This document shows positions 1 to 8,076 of a stretch of 64,000 nt of DNA, piece after piece (the stretch's first letter is position 1; every line of letters begins with the position of its first letter). The notes under the pieces are model-generated. The model did no database searches and had not been told where the DNA came from. It saw only the letters and a list, made by a program, of their open reading frames with translations. The stretch spans positions 558,001 through 622,000 of the forward strand of contig CAVZVI010000013.1 of the NCBI GenBank assembly GCA_963778675.1. Reading direction: 5' to 3'. Position numbers and translations under genes: made by a program. Source of the DNA: CAWCDJ01 sp963778675 (GTDB lineage Bacteria > Acidobacteriota > Terriglobia > Bryobacterales > Bryobacteraceae).

Positions 1-383
1 GGCCGGGCATTCCTCCGGCGGTGTTGTGGCTGCCGGTGCTGCTGATTCCCCAGGTGCTATTCACGGCGGGGCTGAGCTGGTTTCTGGCGGCCTTGGGTGC
101 GTTCGTGCGCGATCTGGGGCAGATCATCGGGTTCGTCCTCACGCTGTGGTTTTTCATCACGCCTATCTGCTACCCCGAATCCTCGCTGCCGCAATCTGCT
201 ACGCTGATATTGTCCAAGAATCCGATTTATGTTCTGGTGCGCGGCTACCGCGCGATCTTCCTGGACAACCAGGCGCCGGCGTTCGGACCGCTGTGGAAAT
301 TGTGGGTGGTGGCCGTGGTGGTCTTCGTCCTCGGACATGCCTGGTTTTACAAGCTGCGGAAATCGTTCGCGGACATGATCTGA
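1..383 (+). CDS. ABC-2 type permease, polysaccharide/lipid exporter (5' truncated)
   Basis: The gene enters from the left edge; about 127 C-terminal residues are visible and no start can be assigned. The protein shows three hydrophobic stretches separated by short loops. The pattern 'GAFVRDLGQIIGFVLTLWFF' followed by 'TPICYPE' is typical of the TagG/KpsM/Wzm family, the membrane subunits that export O-antigen or capsule lipids together with an ATPase. The final helix and basic tail (FYKLRKSFADMI) are also family-like. The partner ATPase would lie outside the window. Family assignment is from motif pattern only. Confidence 0.75.
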   Translation, partial: PGIPPAVLWLPVLLIPQVLFTAGLSWFLAALGAFVRDLGQIIGFVLTLWFFITPICYPESSLPQSATLILSKNPIYVLVRGYRAIFLDNQAPAFGPLWKLWVVAVVVFVLGHAWFYKLRKSFADMI

Positions 384-387
384 AAGC

Positions 388-1014
388 ATGACGGCTCTGC
401 TGCACAGACTCTACGACCTGCTGGTGGCCTTCGGACCGGTGGGAGTGTTCCTGCTGAGCATCATCGATTCCATGGGAGTCCCGCTTCCGGCGGCGATGGA
501 CGCGCTGGTGCTGGGGGTGGCGGCCGGTAGTGTGAATGAGCCATCGCACGCGTACCTTACGGCATTCGTGGCGGTATTGGGATCGGCCGGGGGAAACATT
601 TTCCTGTTTCACGCGGCGCGGCAAGGGGGCAGGTTTTTCCGGCAGCCCGAGCCGCAGCCGGGAAAGCGGAGGCGCTTCCGCGAGTGGTTCGGCCGGTACG
701 GGCTGGTCACGGTATTCGTCCCGGCAGTGACCCCCATCGTTCCGCTCCCGCTCAAGGTCTTCGCGATCTCGGCCGGCGCGCTGCGCACGTCATTCGTCAA
801 ATTCGTAGGGGTGATCCTGACGGCCCGCGTCATCCGGTATTTCGGGCTGGCCTACCTCGGCCTCCAGCTTGGCGCGGATGCCGAGGGCTTCCTGCGGCGC
901 AACGGCTGGACCTTCGCGGGAACGGCCGTGCTGGCTGCGGCCGCCATATACCTGGCGGTTCGCTACTACGGAGGGCGGCGAAGCGCCGCGAGCGGGGCGG
1001 CTACAATAGAGTGA
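388..1014 (+). CDS. DedA/VTT-domain membrane protein
   Basis: This is a 208-residue integral membrane protein starting 4 bp after the ABC permease. The N-terminus (FGPVGVFLLSIIDSMGVPLP) and the later segment with 'TVFVPAVTPIVPLPLKVFAI' and 'SAGALRTSFVKF' match the VTT (SNARE-associated/DedA) fold, with its re-entrant loop and the conserved R-x-P/G-A-x-x-x-S-F pattern, although the usual Arg is replaced here by V-P. Family members include UptA- and DedA-type lipid scramblases or flippases that recycle undecaprenyl phosphate or phospholipid. That role fits beside an envelope-glycan exporter but is not shown by the sequence. Confidence 0.7.
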   Translation: MTALLHRLYDLLVAFGPVGVFLLSIIDSMGVPLPAAMDALVLGVAAGSVNEPSHAYLTAFVAVLGSAGGNIFLFHAARQGGRFFRQPEPQPGKRRRFREWFGRYGLVTVFVPAVTPIVPLPLKVFAISAGALRTSFVKFVGVILTARVIRYFGLAYLGLQLGADAEGFLRRNGWTFAGTAVLAAAAIYLAVRYYGGRRSAASGAATIE

Positions 1015-1029
1015 CGGAACGCCCGACCG

Positions 1030-1722
1030 ATGCCCAAGAAGATTGCGATTGTCGAGGACGAGGCCGAACTCGCCGCGCTCATCGACTATAACCTCGCCCG
1101 GCACGGTTACCAGGCCCAGATCCTGGGCGGATCCTCGGGCACGCTCAAATCTCTCGAACAGGCGAAGCCGGACCTGATCCTTCTCGATGTCATGCTGCCG
1201 GAGCTGGACGGGTTCGAGTTGTGCCGCCAGATCCGGCAATCGGCGGTTCTTGCCCGGACGCCGGTGCTGTTCCTGACGGCCAGGTCCGACGAAGTCGACC
1301 GCGTGCTGGGCCTCGAAATCGGCGGCGACGATTACATGACCAAGCCCTTCAGCCCGCGAGAGCTGATCGCGCGCGTGAAGGCTCACTTGCGGCGTGGGGA
1401 GATGGGAGTGGAGCCGCCGGTGTTGGGCATCGGGCCGTTCCGGCTGGACCGCACGGCGCGGCGCGTCTACCAGGGCGAGCGGGAACTGGAGCTGACTTCG
1501 ACCGAGTTCAACCTGCTGGAGTTCTTCCTCACCCATCCGGGGCGCGCCTACAGCCGCGACCAACTGCTCGAATCGGTGTGGGGGGAGCAGCGTTTCGTAA
1601 CGCCCAGGACCGTCGATGTGCACGTGAGACGGCTGCGCGAGCAGATCGAGGAGCAGCCGGACAACCCGCGCTACCTGACCACGGTGCGCGGCTTCGGATA
1701 TCGCTTTGAGGAGCCCGTGTGA
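1030..1722 (+). CDS. OmpR/PhoB-family response regulator
   Basis: The protein has 230 residues: a receiver domain (about 3-118) and an OmpR-type winged helix (about 130-228). Visible receiver residues are the acidic pair E9-D10, phosphoacceptor D53 (LLDVMLPELDG), the switch Thr in FLTAR, and K105 in MTKPFSP. The DNA-binding part ends with the usual RTVDVHVRRLREQIE and TVRGFGYRF. The stop overlaps the start of the downstream kinase by 4 bp (GTGA), so the two are cotranscribed and almost certainly cognate. Strong similarity to PhoB is apparent, but no phosphate genes are adjacent, so I do not name it phoB. Confidence 0.9.
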   Translation: MPKKIAIVEDEAELAALIDYNLARHGYQAQILGGSSGTLKSLEQAKPDLILLDVMLPELDGFELCRQIRQSAVLARTPVLFLTARSDEVDRVLGLEIGGDDYMTKPFSPRELIARVKAHLRRGEMGVEPPVLGIGPFRLDRTARRVYQGERELELTSTEFNLLEFFLTHPGRAYSRDQLLESVWGEQRFVTPRTVDVHVRRLREQIEEQPDNPRYLTTVRGFGYRFEEPV

Positions 1723-3182
1723 CCGGAAAGATCTTTCTCAAACTGATTATCGGAGTGATCGGCCTGCTGCTGCTGGCCGCCGTATCGGTGGATTACTTCG
1801 CCACGGAAGTGACGCGCGACACGTATACGCAGAATCTGCGGCAGCAACTGGCGGACAAGGGGCGGATGCTGGCGCTTTCTCTTCCGATCGACGGGGACTT
1901 CAGTCCGAGTCGCGTCCGCACTCTGGCAGAAGCCGCGGGCGGCCGTATCACGGTGGTGCGCACGGACGGCAAGGTGCTGGCGGATTCCGATGCGGACGCG
2001 GCGAGAATGGAGAACCACCGCACGCGCCCGGAGCTGATCCAGGCCTTCCAGGGCAAGGTGGGCTGGAGCATGCGGCACAGCGCGACCATCGGGGTCTGGT
2101 TCCTCTACGTCGCGGTGCCGGTGGAAGGCGGCGCCATCCGGATTGCGGTGCCCCTTTCGGAGATCAACCGGCAGGTGCACCTGATCCGCGTGAAGATCCT
2201 GGCCAGTACCGCGCTGGCGTTTCTGCCGGCGCTGGTGATCGCGGGCTTCCTGGCGCGCATCATCTCGCGCCGCTTCGCCGAGATCACTTCCCACGCCGCG
2301 CAACTGGCGCGGGGAAACTTCCGGGCGCGCCTGCCGAAATCCAGCAGCAGCGAGTTCGGGCAGCTGGTCAAGACGCTGAACGAGACCGCCGAGAATCTGC
2401 AGCATACCGTGGAGCAACTGGGGCGCGAACACGCCGAACTGGAAAAGGTGGAGCGCGTGCGCAAAGACTTCGTGATCAATGTTTCCCACGAGCTGCGCAC
2501 GCCGCTCGCTTCGATCCAGGGTTATACGGAGACGCTCATCGACGGCGCCATCAACGATCCGGATCACAACATGCGGTTTCTGGCGATCATCCGTCACAAC
2601 GCGGAACGGCTGGCGCGGCTCACCGAAGATCTGCTGACGCTCTCGCGAGTGGAGCAGAAGCGGCAGAAATTCGAATTCGAAACCCACTTCGTCAACGACC
2701 TGCTGCGGGACGCGCTCGACCTGATGCGTCCGATTTCTGAAAAGCGCAGCATCCGCCTGGAACTCGATCCGGCTCCCGAAGACGCTACCGTGTGGTGCGA
2801 CAGCGAAGCGGTCTCTCAGATCCTGAGCAATCTGTTGGACAACGCGATCAAGTATACGCCGGCCGGCGGCAAGATCACGGTCGGCGGACGCCCCGAGGGC
2901 GAATTCGTCGAGTTTTTCGTGCGCGATACGGGGATGGGAATTCCGCCGGAAGATCTGCCGCGGTTGTTCGAGCGCTTCTACCGGGTGGACAAGGCACGGT
3001 CGCGGGAACTGGGCGGCACCGGCCTGGGGCTTTCGATCGTGAAGCACCTGGTGGCAGCGCACAACGGCGTCACCCGGGTCGAAAGCCGCGTGAATGAGGG
3101 CACGACATTCTTCTTCACCCTGCCCCAGGATGAGGCCGTCCCGAACGGCGATCTCCTTAATCCCGAATTCACCGCCTCTTAA
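1719..3182 (+). CDS. Sensor histidine kinase, PhoR-like
   Basis: A GTG start overlaps the regulator stop. The protein has 487 residues: TM1 (about 9-25), a periplasmic sensor of about 130 residues, TM2 (about 158-178), HAMP (about 180-232), HisKA with H257 in VSHELRTPL, and HATPase_c. The HATPase has an N-box (SNLLDNAIKYTP), G1 (DTGMGIP), F-box (LFERFYRVD) and G2 (GGTGLGLSIV). It is a complete, apparently active kinase that phosphorylates the regulator encoded just upstream. Its periplasmic domain looks like the dCache/PhoR-type fold, but no ligand can be read from sequence. Length and order are those of PhoR/ResE-type kinases. Confidence 0.9.
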   Translation: MTGKIFLKLIIGVIGLLLLAAVSVDYFATEVTRDTYTQNLRQQLADKGRMLALSLPIDGDFSPSRVRTLAEAAGGRITVVRTDGKVLADSDADAARMENHRTRPELIQAFQGKVGWSMRHSATIGVWFLYVAVPVEGGAIRIAVPLSEINRQVHLIRVKILASTALAFLPALVIAGFLARIISRRFAEITSHAAQLARGNFRARLPKSSSSEFGQLVKTLNETAENLQHTVEQLGREHAELEKVERVRKDFVINVSHELRTPLASIQGYTETLIDGAINDPDHNMRFLAIIRHNAERLARLTEDLLTLSRVEQKRQKFEFETHFVNDLLRDALDLMRPISEKRSIRLELDPAPEDATVWCDSEAVSQILSNLLDNAIKYTPAGGKITVGGRPEGEFVEFFVRDTGMGIPPEDLPRLFERFYRVDKARSRELGGTGLGLSIVKHLVAAHNGVTRVESRVNEGTTFFFTLPQDEAVPNGDLLNPEFTAS

Positions 3183-3190
3183 CTGCCCCG

Positions 3191-3207
3191 TAACAATATC
3201 ACTGTTA
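3191..3207. promoter_or_regulatory. Short inverted repeat between kinase and second regulator
   Basis: TAACA-ATATCAC-TGTTA forms a 5-bp inverted repeat in the 92-bp gap before the second response regulator. It could be an operator or a weak RNA hairpin. There is no U-tract, so it is not a normal terminator. Function is unknown. Confidence 0.25.
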
Positions 3208-3274
3208 GGTTGATAGTCGAGCCTGAACCGCCGGGCGGCAGAACTTCGACGGCGGCCCGGGCACAGGGGCGCCC

Positions 3275-3973
3275 ATGAAGAAAATTCTGCTGATCGAAGA
3301 CGATTCGGATCTCTTCTCGCTGTTGAAATACAACCTCGAGAAAGAAGGTTTTACGCTGACCGGCCTGCAGACGGGCAAAGGCGCGCTGGAACTTTGCCGC
3401 CAGGTGCGGCCCGACCTGATTCTGCTGGATATCATGCTTCCCGATTCCGACGGCCTGGATATCTGCAAAGGCATCCGCAAAGACCCGGAACTGGCGTCCA
3501 CGCCAGTGATCTTCCTGACGGCTCGCGCGTCGGAGACGGACCGCATCGTCGGTCTGGAACTCGGCGCCAACGATTACGTGGTGAAGCCGTTCTTCGTGCG
3601 GGAACTGGTCGCGCGCATCAAGCTGCAGTTCCGCAGCCAGGCGGCGCCGCCGCGTCTGCTGGAGGCGGGGGGGCTGGAGCTCGATCCGAGCAGCCGGCAG
3701 GTGCGATTGCACGGTTCGTCGCTGGCGTTGACTGCCACGGAGTTTCGCCTGCTGGAGTACCTGATGAGCCGTCCCGGAGTGGTCTTCAGCCGCGAGCAGC
3801 TCCTCAACGCTGTCTGGGGACAGGATCGCGCCATTACCGACCGCGCGGTAGACGTCTACGTCCTACGGTTGCGCCAGAAGATCGAACGCGATCCGGCGGC
3901 TCCCGTGCTGATTCACTCGGTGCGGGGGTTCGGCTATACGTTCGAGCCGCGGCGGGTAATGGCGGGGGTCTGA
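3275..3973 (+). CDS. OmpR-family response regulator (second)
   Basis: This is a 232-residue response regulator: a receiver with D10, phosphoacceptor D52 (LLDIMLPDSDG) and K104 (VVKPFFVRE), then an OmpR winged helix ending in the TDRAVDVYVLRLRQKIE and SVRGFGYTFEP signatures. It lies 92 bp downstream of the PhoR-like kinase and has no kinase of its own. It may be a second target of that kinase, or it may be driven from a separate promoter in the gap. It is clearly a paralogue of the regulator at 1030, but the two differ across the receiver surface. Confidence 0.88.
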   Translation: MKKILLIEDDSDLFSLLKYNLEKEGFTLTGLQTGKGALELCRQVRPDLILLDIMLPDSDGLDICKGIRKDPELASTPVIFLTARASETDRIVGLELGANDYVVKPFFVRELVARIKLQFRSQAAPPRLLEAGGLELDPSSRQVRLHGSSLALTATEFRLLEYLMSRPGVVFSREQLLNAVWGQDRAITDRAVDVYVLRLRQKIERDPAAPVLIHSVRGFGYTFEPRRVMAGV

Positions 3974-4008
3974 GGATCGCCTCAACAGAACGAGCGGCCG
4001 GCTCCTCT

Positions 4009-4048
4009 AAAACCAAAAAGCCCGCCGCGGAAGCGGCGGGCCATTCTT
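4009..4048 (-). terminator. Rho-independent terminator for the PEP-CTERM gene
   Basis: A perfect 8-bp GC stem (CCCGCCGC at 4021-4028 and GCGGCGGG at 4033-4040) closes a 4-base loop. Read on the minus strand it is followed by CTTTTTGG, a good U-tract, so it ends the leftward transcript. The plus-strand side has only CCATTCTT, so termination of the regulator transcript is weaker. It lies 34 bp beyond the stop of the frameshifted tail (4074), which supports that tail being the original gene end. Confidence 0.8.
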
Positions 4049-4073
4049 AAGCACGAATCTGTCTATCGTGTTT

Positions 4074-4184
4074 TTAGGAGGCGACGCGTTTCTTCTTCTT
4101 CAAGCAGCCAACGAACACACCCAAGCCACCGAGTAGCATCAGCACGGCGGTATTGGGTTCAGGAACTCCAGCAGGAGAGCGGCG
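4074..4184 (-). pseudogene. Out-of-frame PEP-CTERM sorting tail
   Basis: In the minus-strand frame one base ahead of the upstream coding frame, this stretch encodes P-A-G-V-P-E-P-N-T-A, then a hydrophobic helix (VLMLLGGLGVFVGCL), then a basic end (KKKKRVAS) and a TAA stop at 4076-4074. That is a textbook PEP-CTERM tripartite signal for exosortase-dependent sorting. It is reached from the upstream frame only by skipping one base (or restoring two). The frame change must lie between the TAA closing this frame at 4187-4185 and the TGA of the upstream frame at 4161-4159. Confidence 0.8.
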
Positions 4185-4830
4185 TTACATTGATCGTCGC
4201 GGAATACGAGTTGGTGATGGTGTGCGGAGGAGACGCCAGGGTGGCGAACACGGTCTGCCACGGTACGTTGAAATTGGAGGTAAAAACACCGGTCCAAGTC
4301 GACAGGCCATCGGCGGTCACACCGGAAAACGAAAAACTAGCCGTCGAACCGAGGACGCCGCTAGTCGTGGTGTTGATGAAAAAGAAGGGAGACCCAGGAG
4401 CCGTGCAAGTCTGGCCGGCGGCCGGAGGGGTCGCGAGGCAATTGTTACCTGGCGAAACCGCGCCGGCGGCGATGAAATTGATGTCCAGATTCGGCAGCCC
4501 AAAGGCCACGGGGAAAGTGATGAACGTCTGATCCGGAAATCCGGCGCCATCGACAATATTTGGCGGGTTGGTGAGGTCTAAGACTCCGATCATCTGCCCT
4601 ACCAGGGTGCTAGGGAGCGGCGGAGCAACGAACGACCCGCTCTCCGTCGGCACGACGACACCCAACTGGTCGCCTGGCGTTGATAACGACCACTGAATGT
4701 TCGTGTTGTCGATGACCGTTATGGCACCCGCGAAATTGAAGGTCCCGAAGATCGGCGAAGCCGAGAGCGTCGTCGCCGAAAGGAACACAACGGCGGCGAG
4801 CATCAACAGAAAACGTGAATTCCTTAGCAC
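4159..4830 (-). CDS. Exported PEP-CTERM-type protein, frameshifted before its sorting signal
   Basis: I choose the GTG at 4830 because GGAGG (4846-4842) lies upstream of it; the in-frame ATG at 4866 has no Shine-Dalgarno sequence. The protein begins with a clear signal peptide (about 1-28, cleaved near TLSASP) and continues as a beta-rich, Ser/Thr/Gly-rich domain of about 195 residues with two cysteines forming a likely loop (NNCLATPPAAGQTC). As sequenced it ends in PLSCWSS, but a complete PEP-CTERM tail follows in the next frame. Such proteins are exported and processed by exosortase in EPS-producing bacteria. The specific function is unknown. Confidence 0.75.
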   Translation of the reverse strand: MLRNSRFLLMLAAVVFLSATTLSASPIFGTFNFAGAITVIDNTNIQWSLSTPGDQLGVVVPTESGSFVAPPLPSTLVGQMIGVLDLTNPPNIVDGAGFPDQTFITFPVAFGLPNLDINFIAAGAVSPGNNCLATPPAAGQTCTAPGSPFFFINTTTSGVLGSTASFSFSGVTADGLSTWTGVFTSNFNVPWQTVFATLASPPHTITNSYSATINVTPLSCWSS

Positions 4831-4866
4831 TTTAGTTTGAGCCTCCGAGCTTGAACTGCCTGGCAT

Positions 4867-5190
4867 CGTTTAACCAAAGACAATCAACCGAAGTTAGTAT
4901 TTGCCAGACCGTCCGAGTATACAACGGATCAGGGCGAGTTTTTGTGCGGCGGCGTACAGCGGGCGGGCGGTTAAGTTCTAGAAATCACCCGATTTGCCCA
5001 AGGAGAGTACTGGGGCTTACGGCGCCGATTTTCGCAGAATCACCTCAGACGGTCTAGAACTTTCGTTTGAGAAATATCGGAAAAGCCTGATGCCGGTGGG
5101 GGATGCAGCGATCTCCGGCAGGGCGCACTTGACTCGAATGAGCTTTAAATTCAGTCGCCGCCGGGTATTGGAGGGCTCGGAATGTTGACC
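4867..5190. other. Gap of 324 bp without a supported gene
   Basis: The interval separates the end of the flavoprotein operon from the PEP-CTERM gene, both on the minus strand. It is less GC-rich than its surroundings. I see no convincing coding sequence and no hairpin with a U-tract. It presumably carries the PEP-CTERM promoter, but no -35/-10 pair stands out. A TTCTAGAA palindrome at 4976-4983 is the only short symmetric element I noted. Confidence 0.5.
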
Positions 5191-6849
5191 TTACTTTAGT
5201 TCTAGTACGGAAGCTCTGACTGCCGCAGCTTTCTCCGGGCCACCTGGGTCGTGGGCGACATAACGGTTCCTGGACAGGATGCCTTTTGGATCGATGGCAT
5301 TCTTCAGGAGGCGGAGAAACCCGGTGTAGGAGGGGGAGCCGTTCATTGCGTCCATGGCGTCGATGCTGAGCCGGTAGGAGTGATAGCCCTGCTCCGCCAA
5401 CCTGCGGAGGAGCTCCTGATAGCAGCGCGAAGCCCGTTCATCTTCGCCCGGCAATTCCCGATCGTAGGCCAGTGAGATGATGCAGGCCAAGGCGCGATCG
5501 GTAATCATCGTCAGGGAAATCGCGGGCTCGAAGCCGCAATCGAGGATCAGCTTGCCGGCCAGATCGGTAAGGCGGGCCGCATGGTCACCGTCGCTGGGGG
5601 CAACCGGGCTGCACCAGTAGAGTCCGCAGCCGTCGCGGTCCGGATGCATGTCCGGCGGGGGCGGCGTACGTTTCCGCCAATAGGTGCTGGCCAAGGGGTG
5701 GTCGGTCGGTATCCCCTTCATCAGCCCGTAAACGGGTTTCAGCACAGCCAGGGTGCGCTCCAGGTTCCACCCGCTGATGGCTTCATAGGGTTTGGCGAAG
5801 AGAGACGCGAGCCGGAGCATCCGGTCGTCCAAAAACTGCAGCCGCTCGGCTTTCCCGGCCAGAGCCCGCCGGAGAAGCCGCCGTGCTTCCTTCACCTGGG
5901 CCTTGGTGCCGTACAGGGCGCCGGAGCCGTTCCAGGCCCCGATTTTCAAGTTGCGCCGCAATTTCTCCATCATGGGAGCACCCAGCGGAGTCTGGCCCCC
6001 GGTCTCTTCCCAGGGATACTGCTGCAATGCCGAAACTACCTTATAGTCGTTCGCGATGTGAGAGGCGCTGCGGATGGTGCCATCGAGTCGGAGCGGACGC
6101 AGGGCGTCAATCACGGGGCCGAGCTGACGGGCGTCTTCACAGCGGAAGTAGTACGCCTGAAAATATTCCGGCGCCGGCATTAGCCACATGGTCATCCGCG
6201 TGACTACGCCGAAATTGGACTGCGAGAACAGGCCGTCGATAACCGGTCCGACACCCCAGCGGTACGCCGGCGCAGCCGCGGCGGCGTCGAACCGCGCGAA
6301 CCCCGTTTCGACGATGTCGCCCGTCGGCAGCACGATTTCGAGGCCGCAGGAGTGAGCAAAGTGATCGCCGTACGGCGTGTGGCCAAAGCCCCGTTCAACG
6401 GTATTGCCGATGAGGCTGGTCTCCGGACTCGCTCCGGTCGCATCCATCCAGAGCCGCGAACCGCGCTCCTGCAGGAAAGTGTACAACTGCGCCTGGGTGA
6501 CGCCCGGCTCGATCGTGACGTAAGCCAGTTTCTCATCGAAATCAAGGATCCGGTTCATGCGGCCCAGGTCGAGCAGCACGGAGCCGTCAGCGGCCGGAAC
6601 TTTCGATCCGTAGCCCCAATTCTTGCCGGTGCTGATCGGGTATACGGGGACCTGGAAGCGATTCGCAATGCGGAGGCATTGCTGCACTTCCGCGGTACTC
6701 TTCGGGCGGATGATGGCTGGAATACGATTGCGGGTCGCGAACGTGCTGGTTTCCGCTTCCTGCAGGTCGGACCGGCCGGTGGTTACGTGCTCCCTACCCA
6801 GCAGTGCGCTCCATTCGGCCAGGGCTGAGTTCAATGGGGTTTCGTTCAT
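5191..6849 (-). CDS. FAD-linked oxidase, vanillyl-alcohol oxidase / 4-cresol dehydrogenase type
   Basis: This 552-residue flavoprotein starts at the ATG at 6849, which has GAGGA four bases upstream. The FAD-binding part (about 45-250) includes the PP-loop region PISTGKNWGYG (71-81), the LDLGRMNRIL strand and the G-A-S-P-E-T-S-L-I-G-N segment typical of 4-cresol dehydrogenase (PchF) and vanillyl-alcohol oxidase. The C-terminal substrate cap follows. These enzymes oxidise para-substituted phenols, often with covalently bound FAD. No cytochrome subunit (PchC) is adjacent. It lies 7 bp downstream of a GNAT-like gene, so the substrate may be a product or precursor of that enzyme rather than free cresol. 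Confidence 0.82.
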   Translation of the reverse strand: MNETPLNSALAEWSALLGREHVTTGRSDLQEAETSTFATRNRIPAIIRPKSTAEVQQCLRIANRFQVPVYPISTGKNWGYGSKVPAADGSVLLDLGRMNRILDFDEKLAYVTIEPGVTQAQLYTFLQERGSRLWMDATGASPETSLIGNTVERGFGHTPYGDHFAHSCGLEIVLPTGDIVETGFARFDAAAAAPAYRWGVGPVIDGLFSQSNFGVVTRMTMWLMPAPEYFQAYYFRCEDARQLGPVIDALRPLRLDGTIRSASHIANDYKVVSALQQYPWEETGGQTPLGAPMMEKLRRNLKIGAWNGSGALYGTKAQVKEARRLLRRALAGKAERLQFLDDRMLRLASLFAKPYEAISGWNLERTLAVLKPVYGLMKGIPTDHPLASTYWRKRTPPPPDMHPDRDGCGLYWCSPVAPSDGDHAARLTDLAGKLILDCGFEPAISLTMITDRALACIISLAYDRELPGEDERASRCYQELLRRLAEQGYHSYRLSIDAMDAMNGSPSYTGFLRLLKNAIDPKGILSRNRYVAHDPGGPEKAAAVRASVLELK

Positions 6850-6856
6850 GCCTTCC

Positions 6857-7702
6857 TCAGAACGACCCGGCCAGCACGGGGGCCGGAGTCGCACCGATGG
6901 GCACCGGCCGGAGATCCCTCGCCGGCGCCTCGACCCGGTTACAGATCACCGGGGCCGAAGCCAGGAAGGAGCTCAGTTCATCGACCCAGTCACGGAATTT
7001 CGGATTTGGAAATCTTGAATCAAATCTCAGGACTTCCATCTCGCACCGGTACCCTGGATCAAAGTAAGAAGGAACCTCGGTCCCGTCGATCACCAGGGGG
7101 GAGAGCCCGATTTTTCGGAGAATCGGAGCTGAATCATGCCGGCGAGTCGCGGTGGCAATACCTAAACAGCTCCCGAGCAATTCGAGCAGGCCGTAAGTGG
7201 CCAGGATGGTCCGCAGGGGCTCCATCGTCCGGCGGCGGTCCGGGGAGATCGCCCATCCCCCGACTTCGCCGAACGAGAGGCGAGCATTTCGCGCCTGCGC
7301 CATCTCCGTTTCTACGGCCCTTTTCAATCGCGGCGCCCAAACCGGGGACCGCATGAGCGCCGCATGGCGAACCCAGAGGTCGTCGAAGCGGCGCGACGGC
7401 GTCTGTTCGAGAAATCGAAGGCAGGCGCATACCGAGCCATTGCTGCGCAGCGTCAACACGTGCCAACTGGACTCGTCGATCGGAAGGCTATGACGGCCGT
7501 CCCTGGTCAGTTGACCTGGCAAAATTGCACCGTCGCTCAGATAGACGCCACCCCGAAAACGCTGCATTTCTGCCAAGAGGTCCAAGCGAAGGCGTGGATC
7601 GACATCCACGCACCGGAAGACTCTTGGAATCCGGCAACTCGAAGGTGCCAAGACAACCAAGGAACCACCACCGGACCTGAGGAAAGAAACAATAGACTTC
7701 AC
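6857..7702 (-). CDS. GNAT-like protein of unknown substrate (possible N-acyl amino acid / autoinducer-synthase type)
   Basis: I choose the GTG at 7702, preceded by GGGAGG (7717-7712) at a 9-base spacing, giving 281 residues. Features resembling acyl-CoA N-acyltransferase folds are an N-terminal strand pair (HVLTLRSNGSVCACLRF, about 81-97), the EVGGWAI strand (146-152), and a helix-loop with G-I-A-T-A-T-R-R-H (181-189) followed by SAPILRKIG, like the acyl-CoA-binding motif A of GNATs. A conserved-looking tail (YFDPGYRCEMEVLRFDS, 213-229) follows. The assignment is inference from pattern. It is cotranscribed with the flavoprotein, suggesting a two-step modification pathway. Confidence 0.5.
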   Translation of the reverse strand: MKSIVSFLRSGGGSLVVLAPSSCRIPRVFRCVDVDPRLRLDLLAEMQRFRGGVYLSDGAILPGQLTRDGRHSLPIDESSWHVLTLRSNGSVCACLRFLEQTPSRRFDDLWVRHAALMRSPVWAPRLKRAVETEMAQARNARLSFGEVGGWAISPDRRRTMEPLRTILATYGLLELLGSCLGIATATRRHDSAPILRKIGLSPLVIDGTEVPSYFDPGYRCEMEVLRFDSRFPNPKFRDWVDELSSFLASAPVICNRVEAPARDLRPVPIGATPAPVLAGSF

Positions 7703-7826
7703 CCGCGTGTGCCTCCCATCAGCAGGCGCAGAACGCCCCAATGAATTCTTTCCGGGAGCCGGCGCGCCGAACTTGTGCGGGTGCTGTGGTTACCAACTAG
7801 CGCCAAATCAGCCAAAAAAGAATTCG

Positions 7827-7843
7827 TCGAAAATCTTTTTCGA
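7827..7843. promoter_or_regulatory. Palindrome TCGAAAA-TCT-TTTTCGA
   Basis: A perfect 7-bp inverted repeat with a 3-base centre, lying about 125 bp upstream of the GTG start of the GNAT-like gene. It could be an operator or a weak hairpin; the loop is short for RNA. No regulator can be named. Confidence 0.4.
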
Positions 7844-7874
7844 GGTGATTATGCAGAAAACGGACCCCTGAATT

Positions 7875-7893
7875 CTAACCTGATAATGGTTAG
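7875..7893. promoter_or_regulatory. Palindrome CTAACC-TGATAAT-GGTTAG
   Basis: A perfect 6-bp inverted repeat with a 7-base AT-rich centre, 19 bp in all, typical in size and spacing for a dimeric helix-turn-helix operator. It lies upstream of the GNAT-like/flavoprotein operon and is not followed by a U-tract, so a terminator is unlikely. It does not match a lux box closely. Confidence 0.4.
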
Positions 7894-8076
7894 CCCCCAG
7901 ACCGAGCCATCAGTGATATCACCAAATGTAAGAAATGAGACTTTTGAGCACGCAGGCTGCCATCTCCATAGCTTCTTCAAAACATGGAGTGAGGTTTCCG
8001 CCTCATGCCGCGCTCGCGTAAAAAATGCGCGCCCCGGCAGAGAACTTTTGCCATTAGCAAGCCCCAACGAGCCGGA

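Larger units (their letters stand above)
7703..8076. other. Gap of 374 bp with two palindromes upstream of the GNAT-like operon
   Basis: This AT-richer stretch lies between the recQ 3' end and the GNAT-like/flavoprotein operon. No coding sequence is supported. It contains two palindromes, described separately, about 49 bp apart centre to centre and roughly 130-190 bp upstream of the operon start. It most likely holds the operon promoter and its control sites. Confidence 0.5.

Noticed and set aside
3179..3195. TTAACT and GTAACA spaced 11 bp apart, resembling a Pho box
   Set aside because: The match is weak and the repeat is not extended. It may also be part of the kinase stop region.
4867..4945. 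sigma-54 promoter for the PEP-CTERM gene
   Set aside because: A TGGCA element is present on the minus strand but the GC of the -12 box is absent at the required distance.
4994..5188. A 64-codon plus-strand frame in the gap before the flavoprotein gene
   Set aside because: No Shine-Dalgarno sequence, no recognisable motif, and no neighbour on the same strand.
7875..7893. Palindrome read as a lux box for the GNAT-like gene
   Set aside because: The arm sequences do not match the conserved lux-box positions, and no LuxR-type sensor is adjacent.
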